A DNA stretch of 64,000 nt from Methylocystaceae bacterium (GTDB lineage: Bacteria > Pseudomonadota > Alphaproteobacteria > Rhodospirillales > Terasakiellaceae): NCBI GenBank assembly GCA_013373205.1, contig JABXIG010000004.1, positions 186,001 through 250,000 on the forward strand. Direction: 5' to 3'. This document shows, piece by piece, positions 35,626-44,343 of this stretch. The notes below the pieces were generated by a model. The model saw only the letters and a program-made list of their open reading frames with translations, ran no database searches and was not told the DNA's origin. How positions within the stretch are numbered: position 1 is the stretch's first letter; every line of letters begins with the position of its first letter. The translations under genes and the position numbers were made by a program.

Positions 35626-38415
35626 ATGGCCAAAATTATAAAACAACGAGATATTATTGATCGTAAAGCCCTGTGGGCAGAACTGGACGAAATGGCAAGC
35701 TGGTCGGGCTATTCTTCCAAGATGCAGAAAGATGTTTTAAAGCTATTTAAAGGGGCTTTGCAAACAGGTCGCGCTGAAATCCAGAAACGTTTTGAAGAAA
35801 AAAAGGCCAATGGCATTGTCACGGTGCATAACTATGCCTTTCTGATCGATCAGATCGTGCGCACCCTTTATGATTTTACCACTCAATATGTCTACGCCAT
35901 TCATACCCCGACCAAGGGGGAACAGTTCTGCGTGGCCGCCGTGGGTGGGTATGGCCGAGCGGAAATGGCCCCGCAGTCCGATATCGATCTCTTGTTCCTG
36001 CTGCCCTATAAACAAACGCCCAAAGTGGAGCAGGCTATTGAATATATGCTCTATCTATTGTGGGATTTAGGGTTGAAGGTGGGCCATTCTACCCGCTCGA
36101 TCGATGAATGTCTTAAGTTAGCCAAAGAAGATCTGACCATTCAGACCGCTTTGCTGGATGCGCGTTATCTTTGGGGTAATCAAAAGCTATTTAAGGAATT
36201 TCAGACCCGCTTTAAGGATAAGGTGATTTCAAATTCCGGGCGCCAGTTTGTGGATGCCAAACTGGGCGAACGTGATGATCGTCACCAACGTATGGGGGAT
36301 ACCCGTTATGTTGTGGAACCGAACCTGAAAGAAGGTAAAGGCGGTTTGCGTGATCTGCAGACTCTGTATTGGATCGGCAAATATATTTATGGGGTGGAAC
36401 GCTGGCGTGATCTGGTTCTTCAGGGGGTGATTTCTGAAGATGATGCGAAAAACTTTAAAAAGGCGGTGAATTTCTTATTCACTGTTCGCTGTGCGCTTCA
36501 TTATATGACCAAGCGACCACAGGAGGGACTGACTTTTGATGTGCAGCATCAACTGGCAGATCAGCTCGGTTACAAAGATCGCGCCGGCACCCGTGGCGTT
36601 GAACGCTTTATGAAGCATTATTATCTGACGGCTAAAACCGTGGGGGATTTGACGCGTAATCTGTGTGCGGTTCTGGATGAACAGCATAAGAAAGATCAGC
36701 AACGTTTCACGATCCTGACGAATTTCTTTAAGCGCAATGTCGAAGGTTTTAGCGTTGATAACGGTCGTTTGACCCTGGAAAACCATGAAGCTTTTTCAGA
36801 TAATCCGCTTTTGATGTTCCGCCTGTTTGAAGTGGCACAGGAACATGATCTGGATATCCATCCTTTTGTTTTAAAAAGCTTACGCGATAATTTGAAATTG
36901 GTGAATGCCAAGCTGCGTAAAGACCCTGAAGCCAATCGCATGTTTGTGGATATGCTGATTTCCCCCAAACAGCCACAACGGATTTTGCGCCTGATGGGTG
37001 AAGTGGGCTTGCTGGGTAAATTCATTCCTGATTTTGCCCGTGTCACCGCGCAGATGCAGTATGATATGTATCATACCTATACGGTGGACGAACATACCAT
37101 CAAGGCGATTGGCGAATTAAATGCCATTGAAACCGGAAAAAGCCAGGATGAACTGCCGATTGCCTGCGGTGCGATTAACGAAGTTATTTCCCGTCGGGCG
37201 CTTTATGTTGCTTTGATGTTGCATGATATTGCCAAGGGCCGTGGGGGGGACCATAGTGAACTGGGCGCAGAAGTCGCATTAAAACTCGGTCCGCGGCTGG
37301 GGTTGAGTGATGAAGAAACAGAAACGGTGGCCTGGCTGGTTAAACATCATCTGAGTATGAGCCATGTTGCCTTTAAACGTGACCTTGAAGATCCGAATTT
37401 GATTAAAAAATTCTGTGAAGTTATCCAGTCACCTGAACGGCTGCGTCTTCTTTTAATTCTGACCGTCTGTGATATCCGTGCTGTGGGACCGGATGTTTGG
37501 AATGGGTGGAAGGGCAACTTGTTACGTGTCCTTTATGTGCGGGCAAAAGAAGTTTTAACAGGTGGCGAGTCTGCGGCAGGCGGCGTGGTTGCGCGTGTGG
37601 AAGAAAAACAACAGGCCTTGCGCGCTGCTTTGAAAAATTGTTCGACAGAATATGTAGAAAATTTCGTAAAACTGGGTAATGCCGCTTATTGGTTAAGTTT
37701 TGAAACCGATGTTCAGGTTCGTCATGCCTGGTTGTTAAAATGTGCGGAAAGTGAAGATGGTCCTGTCCATATTCATGTGGAACATGACACGCAGAACAAT
37801 GTCAGTGAAATTTCTGTTTATACAGCGGATCATCCGGGTCTGTTTTCCATCATCGCAGGGGCCATGGCTTTGACTAATGGTTCTATTGTGGATGCGAAGA
37901 TTGCCACTTTGTCCAATGGTATGGCGCTGGATACATTTTCTGTGCAGGATCAATCCAATGAAGTGTTTGATAGCGAACAGAAAATCAAACGTCTGGCAGA
38001 GCGCATTGATAAAGCCCTGAAAGGTGAGATCTACCCCGCCAGTGAATTGGAGAAAGTAAACAAGAATACGATGAAATCACGCAGGGAAGTCTTTACCGTT
38101 TCACCACGCGTCCTTATCGATAACAAAGTTTCTAATGCTTTTACGGTCATTGAAGTGAATGGGCGTGACCGTTTAGGGTTCTTGTATGATGTGACACGTA
38201 CCTTGTCCGAACTGGGCTTGCAGATTAATTCTGCCCATATCGCGACTTTCGGGGAGCGTGCGGTCGATGTGTTTTATGTGAAAGATGTCTTTGGTTTGAA
38301 AGTGAATTCTGAACACAAGCTGGAGATGATTCACGAAAAATTGCTGCAAACCATCACCAAAGAAAATTATCACCAACCGAAAAAACGCCGCCCAAAGAAA
38401 GAAACAGTCGCTTAA
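35626..38415 (+). CDS. glnD: Bifunctional [protein-PII] uridylyltransferase/uridylyl-removing enzyme
   Basis: A 929-residue nitrogen sensor. The nucleotidyltransferase motif GGYGRAEMAPQSDIDLLFL is at about residues 106-124. The HD domain that removes UMP carries LHDIAKGRGGDHSE near residue 532. Two C-terminal ACT domains begin near residues 725 and 838 and sense glutamine. Length and domain order are standard. It signals nitrogen state through GlnB/GlnK, which are not in this window. Confidence 0.97.
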   Translation: MAKIIKQRDIIDRKALWAELDEMASWSGYSSKMQKDVLKLFKGALQTGRAEIQKRFEEKKANGIVTVHNYAFLIDQIVRTLYDFTTQYVYAIHTPTKGEQFCVAAVGGYGRAEMAPQSDIDLLFLLPYKQTPKVEQAIEYMLYLLWDLGLKVGHSTRSIDECLKLAKEDLTIQTALLDARYLWGNQKLFKEFQTRFKDKVISNSGRQFVDAKLGERDDRHQRMGDTRYVVEPNLKEGKGGLRDLQTLYWIGKYIYGVERWRDLVLQGVISEDDAKNFKKAVNFLFTVRCALHYMTKRPQEGLTFDVQHQLADQLGYKDRAGTRGVERFMKHYYLTAKTVGDLTRNLCAVLDEQHKKDQQRFTILTNFFKRNVEGFSVDNGRLTLENHEAFSDNPLLMFRLFEVAQEHDLDIHPFVLKSLRDNLKLVNAKLRKDPEANRMFVDMLISPKQPQRILRLMGEVGLLGKFIPDFARVTAQMQYDMYHTYTVDEHTIKAIGELNAIETGKSQDELPIACGAINEVISRRALYVALMLHDIAKGRGGDHSELGAEVALKLGPRLGLSDEETETVAWLVKHHLSMSHVAFKRDLEDPNLIKKFCEVIQSPERLRLLLILTVCDIRAVGPDVWNGWKGNLLRVLYVRAKEVLTGGESAAGGVVARVEEKQQALRAALKNCSTEYVENFVKLGNAAYWLSFETDVQVRHAWLLKCAESEDGPVHIHVEHDTQNNVSEISVYTADHPGLFSIIAGAMALTNGSIVDAKIATLSNGMALDTFSVQDQSNEVFDSEQKIKRLAERIDKALKGEIYPASELEKVNKNTMKSRREVFTVSPRVLIDNKVSNAFTVIEVNGRDRLGFLYDVTRTLSELGLQINSAHIATFGERAVDVFYVKDVFGLKVNSEHKLEMIHEKLLQTITKENYHQPKKRRPKKETVA

Positions 38416-38430
38416 AGAATTAAATTGAAT

Positions 38431-39375
38431 TTACATAAGCCGTAATTCAATGGCATCCCAGATTTTGGCTTCCAGACAGACACCGTCAAAACGATTGATC
38501 TCCTGCAATCCTGTGGGAGAGGTGACGTTAATTTCTGTCATGTAGTCCCCGATCACATCAATGCCGACAAAGATCAGATCGCGTTCTTTCAGGTCTTGAC
38601 CAATGCGGTGGCAGATTTCCAGCTCGCGTTCGGTCAGTTGGGATTGAACAGGTTTACCACCCACATGCATATTGGATCGGGCTTCGCCTTCAGCCGGAAC
38701 GCGGTTGACCGCGCCAACAGGTTCGCCATCAACCAAGATAATGCGTTTGTCCCCTTTGCGCACATCTGAAAGATAGGCTTGGATCATAAAGGGTTCCGGA
38801 TATTGTTGTTCAAACATTTCCAACAGCGAATTTAAGTTTTCATCACCGGGTTTGAGATGGAATACGCCTGCCCCGCCATTGCCAAACAAAGGTTTGACGA
38901 TAATATCTTTGTGTTCCTCGCGAAACTTTTCGATCTGTTGTTTGTTACGCGTAATCATGGTCGGCGGCATCAAGTCGGGATATTTGGTGACAAATAGTTT
39001 TTCTGGCGCATTGCGGACTTGTGCCGGATCATTCACCACAAAAGTATCGGGATGGATATGATCGAGAAGGTGGGAAGCCGTGATATAGCCCATATCAAAA
39101 GGCGGGTCTTGTCGCATCAGGACCACATCTACATCATCATGCAGATTGATCCAGCTTTCTTCGCCCAGTTCAAAATGATTGCCCAGTTCGCGTTTTAATG
39201 TCATAGGACGAGCAAGGGCTATGATGCGGCCATCGACCATGGTCAGGTCTGTTGGGAGATAGTGAAACAGGCTGTAGCCCCGTTTCTGGGCTTCCAGACC
39301 CAAGACAAAGGTGGAATCTCCATTGATATCAATGGAGTCAATCGGGTCCATCTGGATGGCGATGCGCAACGACAT
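38431..39375 (-). CDS. gshB: Glutathione synthetase
   Basis: A 314-residue ATP-grasp enzyme that adds glycine to gamma-glutamylcysteine. [20 protein letters not shown] opens the protein, [11 protein letters not shown] is near residue 89, [12 protein letters not shown] is the ATP-grasp loop, and [13 protein letters not shown] closes the active site. It converges with glnD across 15 bases. The yraN-BON-gshB neighbourhood is common in alphaproteobacteria. Confidence 0.97.
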   Translation of the reverse strand: MSLRIAIQMDPIDSIDINGDSTFVLGLEAQKRGYSLFHYLPTDLTMVDGRIIALARPMTLKRELGNHFELGEESWINLHDDVDVVLMRQDPPFDMGYITASHLLDHIHPDTFVVNDPAQVRNAPEKLFVTKYPDLMPPTMITRNKQQIEKFREEHKDIIVKPLFGNGGAGVFHLKPGDENLNSLLEMFEQQYPEPFMIQAYLSDVRKGDKRIILVDGEPVGAVNRVPAEGEARSNMHVGGKPVQSQLTERELEICHRIGQDLKERDLIFVGIDVIGDYMTEINVTSPTGLQEINRFDGVCLEAKIWDAIELRLM

Positions 39376-39465
39376 ATCTGTTCCTTACAAATCAATAAAT
39401 CGTTGCCAGATATAGCTCAAGAGCGTCGTTTTCGCCAGTCCTAAGACGATCAAAAAACTGTGAAA

Positions 39466-39630
39466 TCAGGCCGGGCAGTCATTTGACAGAATATCGCCCC
39501 AAAGTAGAAAGCGGCCCTTGGCTGATTTTTCCTGATTGTTGGTCTGAGAGGTGGATAAGGTCACTTCGAAATCTGAAAAAGGGGTTTTGTTCTCTAGATC
39601 AGTGGTTTTAACAGGCTGTTCTTTCTGCAT
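39466..39630 (-). CDS. Small protein of 54 residues, unknown
   Basis: A short frame on the minus strand with ATG at 39628-39630 and stop at 39466-39468. GGAG lies eight bases upstream of the ATG, an ideal ribosome binding site. The peptide begins MQKEQPVKTTDLENKTPFSD, is polar in its first 38 residues and ends FLLWGDILSNDCPA with a single cysteine. A leader-plus-core layout is conceivable, but no modifying enzyme lies next to it. I do not recognise the family. Confidence 0.55.
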   Translation of the reverse strand: MQKEQPVKTTDLENKTPFSDFEVTLSTSQTNNQEKSAKGRFLLWGDILSNDCPA

Positions 39631-39798
39631 GTGACATACTCCAACATGGGTTAAAAATAACCGTCATGCCCCAGAAGTGAATGAGCAATCTTTGATTCCG
39701 TTCATGGAAATGTTGCTCTGCAATATATTTTATAGAATCTTTCTAAAGATACAACAGTAAAATAGATAAGACAAAATGACAGTTTTGTGATGGCGATG
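39631..39798. other. Upstream region of the small-protein gene
   Basis: No gene is visible. A 14-bp inverted repeat ATCTTT-ct-AAAGAT lies at 39737-39750, and on the minus strand TTGTAT with AT-rich TATAAAATATAT sequence could form a weak promoter reading toward the small gene. Confidence 0.35.
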
Positions 39799-40629
39799 TC
39801 AGTTTGGCTTTTTTTCAATATCGTCGATGATGTGCTGTGTATGGCGGATTGTCTCGGGATCCGTGGTGTATTTCAAGGCCGTTTTCAAGGAATTGGCTGC
39901 TTCTGACATGAAGCCTACGCGGGCTTGAAGCAGCCCTGTTTCACGCCAATAAGTGGCTGATTTTGGCTGCAAGGCAGTAAGCACCTGCAGCATTTCCAAG
40001 GCTTTTTCCATCTGCATGCAGCGTAGAAAATGCGCTTTCACGGCGTTTAAGTGACGCATAAACAGGGTCTTCGGACTGAGTCCTTGATAGAATTTTGGAT
40101 TGAGTTCCACATCTGCCCCCCCAATCACTTTTAAAAATTGACGCAGATCATGGGCATCCAACTGAACCGCTTTGGCAAAAGGGTCAATGATGATGCGTTC
40201 AGCTCCTTCTTGCAGACAAATGAGGCTGTGTCCGGGAAAATTCAGGGCTTCTGCCTGCAAAGCGCATTTTTGGGCACAATGAAGATAAATCAGGCTTAAC
40301 CCCATGGCGGTGCCACATTTTGTGTCCAGAATGGAAAAAAGGTTCATATGATCCAGATCATCATACGCTTCTTCATCGCCATGGAAGCCTTCGCTTTCGA
40401 CGAGAAAATGACTGTATTTTTTTATCTTTTGATCAAACCTATCTGCATGTTTTACCTGATCTGCACAATTCGTGGCAATCAGCTCCAGTTTTTCAGCATA
40501 TTGTTCTATTTTTTTGGATGGTTTTAGAGCTTTTGAAAGTAAAAAAGCTGCTTTAGTGCTGTCAAAGCCTTCATCTCTTTGGCAGGCAAGTCCGTCAAAT
40601 TCTTTTTTAAGGTTTTCTGGCAGGCTCAT
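39799..40629 (-). CDS. SirB1-like transglutaminase-fold protein with TPR
   Basis: A 276-residue protein. The middle part matches the SirB1/Transglut_core2 family: AMGLSLIYLHCAQK and LNFPGHSLI, with the conserved glycine-histidine pair. The last 75 residues form two TPR-like helical repeats. Members are often non-enzymatic or of unknown activity. It overlaps the BON lipoprotein gene by four bases, so the two are translationally coupled. Confidence 0.88.
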   Translation of the reverse strand: MSLPENLKKEFDGLACQRDEGFDSTKAAFLLSKALKPSKKIEQYAEKLELIATNCADQVKHADRFDQKIKKYSHFLVESEGFHGDEEAYDDLDHMNLFSILDTKCGTAMGLSLIYLHCAQKCALQAEALNFPGHSLICLQEGAERIIIDPFAKAVQLDAHDLRQFLKVIGGADVELNPKFYQGLSPKTLFMRHLNAVKAHFLRCMQMEKALEMLQVLTALQPKSATYWRETGLLQARVGFMSEAANSLKTALKYTTDPETIRHTQHIIDDIEKKPN

Positions 40630-41246
40630 TCGTTCATCGCTGTTGTGGGCTTTTTCCTGAACATGGACTTTTGGGTTTTGACCTGAACATGGCTCACCAC
40701 GCGTCGCACATAGGATATCCCCTTGGCATGGCGGATAAAGCGATTGAGTTCCGCTGGACTTTGGGCATAACCCGTGACATAGACGACCCCACCTTGAACG
40801 GTATATTTATAATTGATTTCCATCAGCTGTGGATCAAACGTCGTGGCTGTATAAAGCTTTGCACTGATCCACGTATCATGAGCGAAATCCTGTACATCAC
40901 TTTCTGTTTTGAGTTGAATTTCATTGAAAACATCCGTGATGCCATTCACCTGCCAGACAAGTTCAATGGCTTTGGAGCGTTGTTCTTCGGTTTCAACAGT
41001 GCCGGCAACCATCGCTTTTGTATTATAGACGATGACGGTGAGATCGGATGTGAAGCTTAAATCTTCACTTGCCCATTTACCCAGGACATCGGCCTTCAGG
41101 GCGTAATCACTTGTTGCCCCGTCAAAACCACGTTCTTCCATCGCCATCGTGCCAGCGGTGGTTCCGGCCGTGACCAGCATGCCCACAGGTGTACAGGCGT
41201 TTATAACAATAGTGAAAAAAATAAGCGCGCAAATACGATAGATCAT
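40626..41246 (-). CDS. BON-domain lipoprotein
   Basis: A 206-residue lipoprotein; the hydrophobic signal ends in INAC (Cys18). Two BON domains follow, beginning near residues 50 and 120: FTSDLTVIVYNTKAMVAGTVETEEQRSKA and YKYTVQGGVVYVTGYAQSPAELNRFI. This is the YraP/DolP plan, an outer-membrane lipoprotein that binds anionic phospholipids. It overlaps yraN by four bases and the SirB1-like gene by four bases. Confidence 0.92.
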   Translation of the reverse strand: MIYRICALIFFTIVINACTPVGMLVTAGTTAGTMAMEERGFDGATSDYALKADVLGKWASEDLSFTSDLTVIVYNTKAMVAGTVETEEQRSKAIELVWQVNGITDVFNEIQLKTESDVQDFAHDTWISAKLYTATTFDPQLMEINYKYTVQGGVVYVTGYAQSPAELNRFIRHAKGISYVRRVVSHVQVKTQKSMFRKKPTTAMNE

Positions 41247-41608
41247 GTCTCGTCAAACCAGGCGTTTTTAATGTGTCGCGGCCAGTATCCATGGGTAATG
41301 GCCAGAAAATCAAAACGAATTTCCTGCCCACAATAACGTGGATTGACAGAAAGAAAAGACTTTGCCGCATTTGTTATGCGTTTTTGTTGAAAGGGGCTTA
41401 AGGCATACAAGGCCTGATACATGGTTTTACGAGATTTAACTTCTATAAAAACAAGGGTTTTTCGTCTTTGGGCGATGATATCGATTTCCCCATAACGGGT
41501 GCGGTGATTGCGCGCTAAAATACGATAGCCCTTAAGGCGAAAATAAAGACAGGCTAAATCTTCGCCCCAAAGGCCAAATCGATAAGATATCTGTTTTTTC
41601 TGTTCCAT
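41243..41608 (-). CDS. YraN family nuclease-fold protein
   Basis: A 121-residue UPF0102/YraN protein. GLWGEDLACLYFRLKGYRILARNHRTRYGEIDII and LVFIEVKSRK display the restriction-endonuclease-like E, D and E-x-K residues. The family has structure-specific nuclease activity in some bacteria and is usually chromosomal rather than a defence gene. It is coupled to the BON lipoprotein gene. Confidence 0.93.
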   Translation of the reverse strand: MEQKKQISYRFGLWGEDLACLYFRLKGYRILARNHRTRYGEIDIIAQRRKTLVFIEVKSRKTMYQALYALSPFQQKRITNAAKSFLSVNPRYCGQEIRFDFLAITHGYWPRHIKNAWFDET

Positions 41609-41638
41609 ACAGTGGTGTATGGAAAGGCCTGAGCCTTA

Positions 41639-42397
41639 TTATTTTGGCGCCATACGCAATGCACCGTCCATACGAATGACTTCACCAGACAGATAGGCGT
41701 TTTCTGCGATATGTTGAACCAGATTTGCAAATTCTTCCGGCTTGCCCATGCGACCAAATGGAACGGATGCGTTTAAGGCATCTTGGACTTCCTGTGGCAT
41801 GTTTAACAACATGGGGGTCGCCATAATTCCCGGTGCAATGGTCATGACACGAATGCCTTTGGACGCCATTTCACGCGCAATTGGCAATGTAAGGGAGGCG
41901 ACACCGCCTTTGGATGCAGCATAAGCGGCCTGTCCGATTTGACCATCGGCAAAGGCGATAGAGGCTGTGTTAATCACAACACCGCGTTCTTCTCCATTAA
42001 CCGGGTCTTGTCCGATCATGTCTTCGCAGGCCAGACGTGACATATTGAAGGTGCCCACCAAGTTGACGTTAATTACTTTGGAAAAAAGGTCCAGATCATG
42101 TGCGCCGTTGCGACCGACAATTTTGGACGCGGGCGCAATGCCGGCACAAGAGACAACGATGCGTGCGACCCCATGGGCTTCCCGTGCTTTGGCAAATGCA
42201 TCCTGCGCGCTTTGAGCATCAGAAACGTTACATTCAACGGCAATGCCACCAATGTCATCCGCGACTTTTTGCGCCGCTTCCATATTCATGTCAAAAATTG
42301 CAACTTTGGCACCGGCCTTTGCCAGTTGTCGCGCTGTTGCTTCACCCAAACCAGAAGCTGCCCCGGTGACGATTGCAGCTAAACCTTTAACGTCCAT
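41639..42397 (-). CDS. SDR family dehydrogenase (3-hydroxyacyl-CoA dehydrogenase type 2-like)
   Basis: A 252-residue short-chain dehydrogenase. The cofactor loop VTGAASGLGEATA is near residue 10, an NAD-preferring aspartate appears in AIFDMN, and the catalytic Ser, Tyr and Lys appear in NTASIAFADGQIGQAAYAASKGG. The sequence resembles HSD17B10-type 3-hydroxyacyl-CoA dehydrogenases of fatty acid or isoleucine breakdown. A perfect 16-bp palindrome lies 25 bases upstream and may be its operator. Confidence 0.92.
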   Translation of the reverse strand: MDVKGLAAIVTGAASGLGEATARQLAKAGAKVAIFDMNMEAAQKVADDIGGIAVECNVSDAQSAQDAFAKAREAHGVARIVVSCAGIAPASKIVGRNGAHDLDLFSKVINVNLVGTFNMSRLACEDMIGQDPVNGEERGVVINTASIAFADGQIGQAAYAASKGGVASLTLPIAREMASKGIRVMTIAPGIMATPMLLNMPQEVQDALNASVPFGRMGKPEEFANLVQHIAENAYLSGEVIRMDGALRMAPK

Positions 42398-42422
42398 GAT
42401 TTTTAACTCCCAAAACTTTACC

Positions 42423-42438
42423 TTTACGTTAACGTAAA
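42423..42438. promoter_or_regulatory. Perfect 16-bp palindrome, candidate MerR/LiuR-type operator
   Basis: TTTACGTTAACGTAAA is fully symmetric and lies 25 bases upstream of the acyl-CoA-type SDR gene. It resembles the sites reported for LiuR, a MerR-family regulator of branched-chain amino acid and acyl-CoA breakdown. No MerR gene is in the window. The link is inference from memory of that motif. Confidence 0.55.
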
Positions 42439-42490
42439 CTTTATGAGGTTATATCAGATGGTTTCTAAGATCGCAAGCAAGGACTGATGA

Positions 42491-43063
42491 CTATAAAACC
42501 TCTCTGATGGTCTTTTTTAAAACAGGGAAAACATCTGTCTCAAGCCATGGGTTTTTCTTGATCAGATGGGTGACACGCCAGCTGGGATGGGGCAGCACAA
42601 ATAGACCTTTTTCGAGATATTCGGGCCAATGGGCAATGGTCTGTGTCATGGTTTTACGGCGCGATTTCCCAAGATAATAGGCTTGTGCGTAAGACCCAAT
42701 CAACAAGGTTAATTCAATATGATCCAGCTTCGATAAAACCTTGTCATGCCAGGCAGGTGCGCATTCAGGACGCGGCGGCTTGTCACCGCCTTTGTCCTGC
42801 CGCCCTGGATAACATAAGCCCATGGGCATGATGGCAATTTGTTTGTCATCATAAAAAATCTCCTTAGACAGCCCCATCCAGTCGCGCAAGCGATCCCCGG
42901 ACGGATCATTCCACGGGATACCGGTTTCGTGGACTTTTGTACCGGGGGCTTGTCCTATAATCATGATTTTACATGATTTTGTGGCACGGATGATGGGGCG
43001 TGGACCAAGGGGAAGGTCGGTGCAAAGCTTACAGTTACGTATGTTTGTGAGAAGATTTTCCAT
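42491..43063 (-). CDS. Uracil-DNA glycosylase family protein, Fe-S type
   Basis: A 190-residue DNA repair enzyme. IIGQAPG near residue 35 is motif 1 and LPHPSWR near residue 157 is the catalytic-loop histidine motif. Cys11 and Cys14 (CKLC), Cys84 and Cys101 (C-x16-C) reproduce the C-x2-C...C-x14-17-C ligand pattern of [4Fe-4S] glycosylases such as families 4 and 5. It overlaps the stop of the sirtuin gene by one base. Confidence 0.88.
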   Translation of the reverse strand: MENLLTNIRNCKLCTDLPLGPRPIIRATKSCKIMIIGQAPGTKVHETGIPWNDPSGDRLRDWMGLSKEIFYDDKQIAIMPMGLCYPGRQDKGGDKPPRPECAPAWHDKVLSKLDHIELTLLIGSYAQAYYLGKSRRKTMTQTIAHWPEYLEKGLFVLPHPSWRVTHLIKKNPWLETDVFPVLKKTIREVL

Positions 43064-43803
43064 TAAGTTTGGTTTTTTATGTCGCTTAATAATGTATCCA
43101 CAAACTCAGGGACCACTTCACTAGCCGGACCATAGATGGTTTCATCAAACAAGGTTGCCCCGTTTGAAGGATCGAGATTAAGTTCAACGCTATGGCAGTC
43201 CCCGATTTGTTTGACGGCTTGAACAAAACCTGCCGCCGGATAGACATTGCCGGATGTTCCGATAGAAATGAACAGGTCGGCATCTTCCAGGGCCTCGTAA
43301 ATATCTTCCATCTGTAAGGGGATTTCACCAAACCAGACGATGTGTGGACGCAAACTGCCTGTTGAGTGACAATCTGGACAAGCTGTGTCGATGTGCAGGC
43401 CTTTTTCCCAAATAAGCAAAGTTTTACAGTGATTACAGCGTACTTTCATGAGCTCACCATGCATATGGATGATATTTTCATTGCCTGCCAGTTCATGCAG
43501 GTTGTCAATGTTTTGTGTCACGATCAGTACCCGGCCCGGCCAGTTTTTCTCAAGTTTTGCTAAAGCAAGATGACCCGGGTTGGGTTGTGGTTTTTCATCA
43601 ACAAGCTGTGCACGTCGCGCATTGTAAAAATCCTGTACCATTTTGGGGTTGCGTACAAAAGCTTCGGGGGTGGCGACATCTTCAAGATCGACCTTGGACC
43701 AGATGCCATCCTTGCAGCGAAAGGTATCTAATCCTGATTCGCGTGAAATGCCTGCACCTGTTAAAATAACGATGGTGCCATCTGGATCTATTCGTCTGTT
43801 CAT
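43063..43803 (-). CDS. Sir2 family NAD-dependent protein deacylase
   Basis: A 246-residue sirtuin. LTGAGISRESGLDTFR binds NAD, TQNIDNLHELAG and MHGEL hold the catalytic region with the active histidine, and the zinc site has C-x2-C in CNHC and CPDC. The length fits class III (CobB-like) enzymes, which remove acetyl or succinyl groups from lysines. It is co-transcribed with the glycosylase and divergent from a phosphatase gene. Confidence 0.94.
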   Translation of the reverse strand: MNRRIDPDGTIVILTGAGISRESGLDTFRCKDGIWSKVDLEDVATPEAFVRNPKMVQDFYNARRAQLVDEKPQPNPGHLALAKLEKNWPGRVLIVTQNIDNLHELAGNENIIHMHGELMKVRCNHCKTLLIWEKGLHIDTACPDCHSTGSLRPHIVWFGEIPLQMEDIYEALEDADLFISIGTSGNVYPAAGFVQAVKQIGDCHSVELNLDPSNGATLFDETIYGPASEVVPEFVDTLLSDIKNQT

Positions 43804-43863
43804 GGTTGCGTCCCCTTAAATTTCCCCTCATATTAAGAAAAATTAAAAAAAAGGGGAAGGCTT

Positions 43864-44343
43864 GTGGTTAAAGTCCTGTTCGTTTGTTTAGGAAATATTT
43901 GTCGTTCGCCTACGGCTGAAGGTGTGTTTCGTGATCTGGTTGCTCAAAAAGGACTGAGTAACGAGATCATGACCGATTCAGCCGGGACAGGGGATTGGCA
44001 TGTGGGGAGCCCACCGGATGAACGCGCACAAAAAGCGGCTTTGGCGCGGGGGGTGGATTTATCGGATTTGCGTGCGCGTCAAGTTATTGCAAAGGATTTT
44101 ATCCAGTTTGATTATGTGCTGGCAATGGATCGGTCCAACTATGCGAAATTGCAGCAAATTTGCCCACCGGGTTATGAAGATCGTTTACATATGTTCTTGA
44201 ACTTTTTTGCCAACAGTCCGGAAGAAGAAGTCCCGGACCCTTATTTTGGTGGTCCGGCTGGGTTTGATTATGTACTTGATCTAATTGAAGAAGCTTCCGT
44301 CGGGTTATTAAAAGATATTGAAACAGGTTATCTTGGTCGTTAA
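43864..44343 (+). CDS. Low molecular weight protein-tyrosine phosphatase
   Basis: A 159-residue enzyme. The P-loop VCLGNICRSP gives catalytic Cys8 and Arg14, and the general acid Asp lies in PDPYFGG near residue 125. The start is GTG with GGGGAAGG just upstream. Bacterial members act on tyrosine-phosphorylated kinases of polysaccharide export or on small molecules. No tyrosine kinase is nearby. It converges with the cyclase gene, overlapping it by four bases. Confidence 0.94.
   Translation: MVKVLFVCLGNICRSPTAEGVFRDLVAQKGLSNEIMTDSAGTGDWHVGSPPDERAQKAALARGVDLSDLRARQVIAKDFIQFDYVLAMDRSNYAKLQQICPPGYEDRLHMFLNFFANSPEEEVPDPYFGGPAGFDYVLDLIEEASVGLLKDIETGYLGR

Noticed and set aside
36703-36712. TTTCACG half-sites in glnD and at about 39.94 kb
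   Set aside because: Half-sites only, inside coding sequence, with no second arm.
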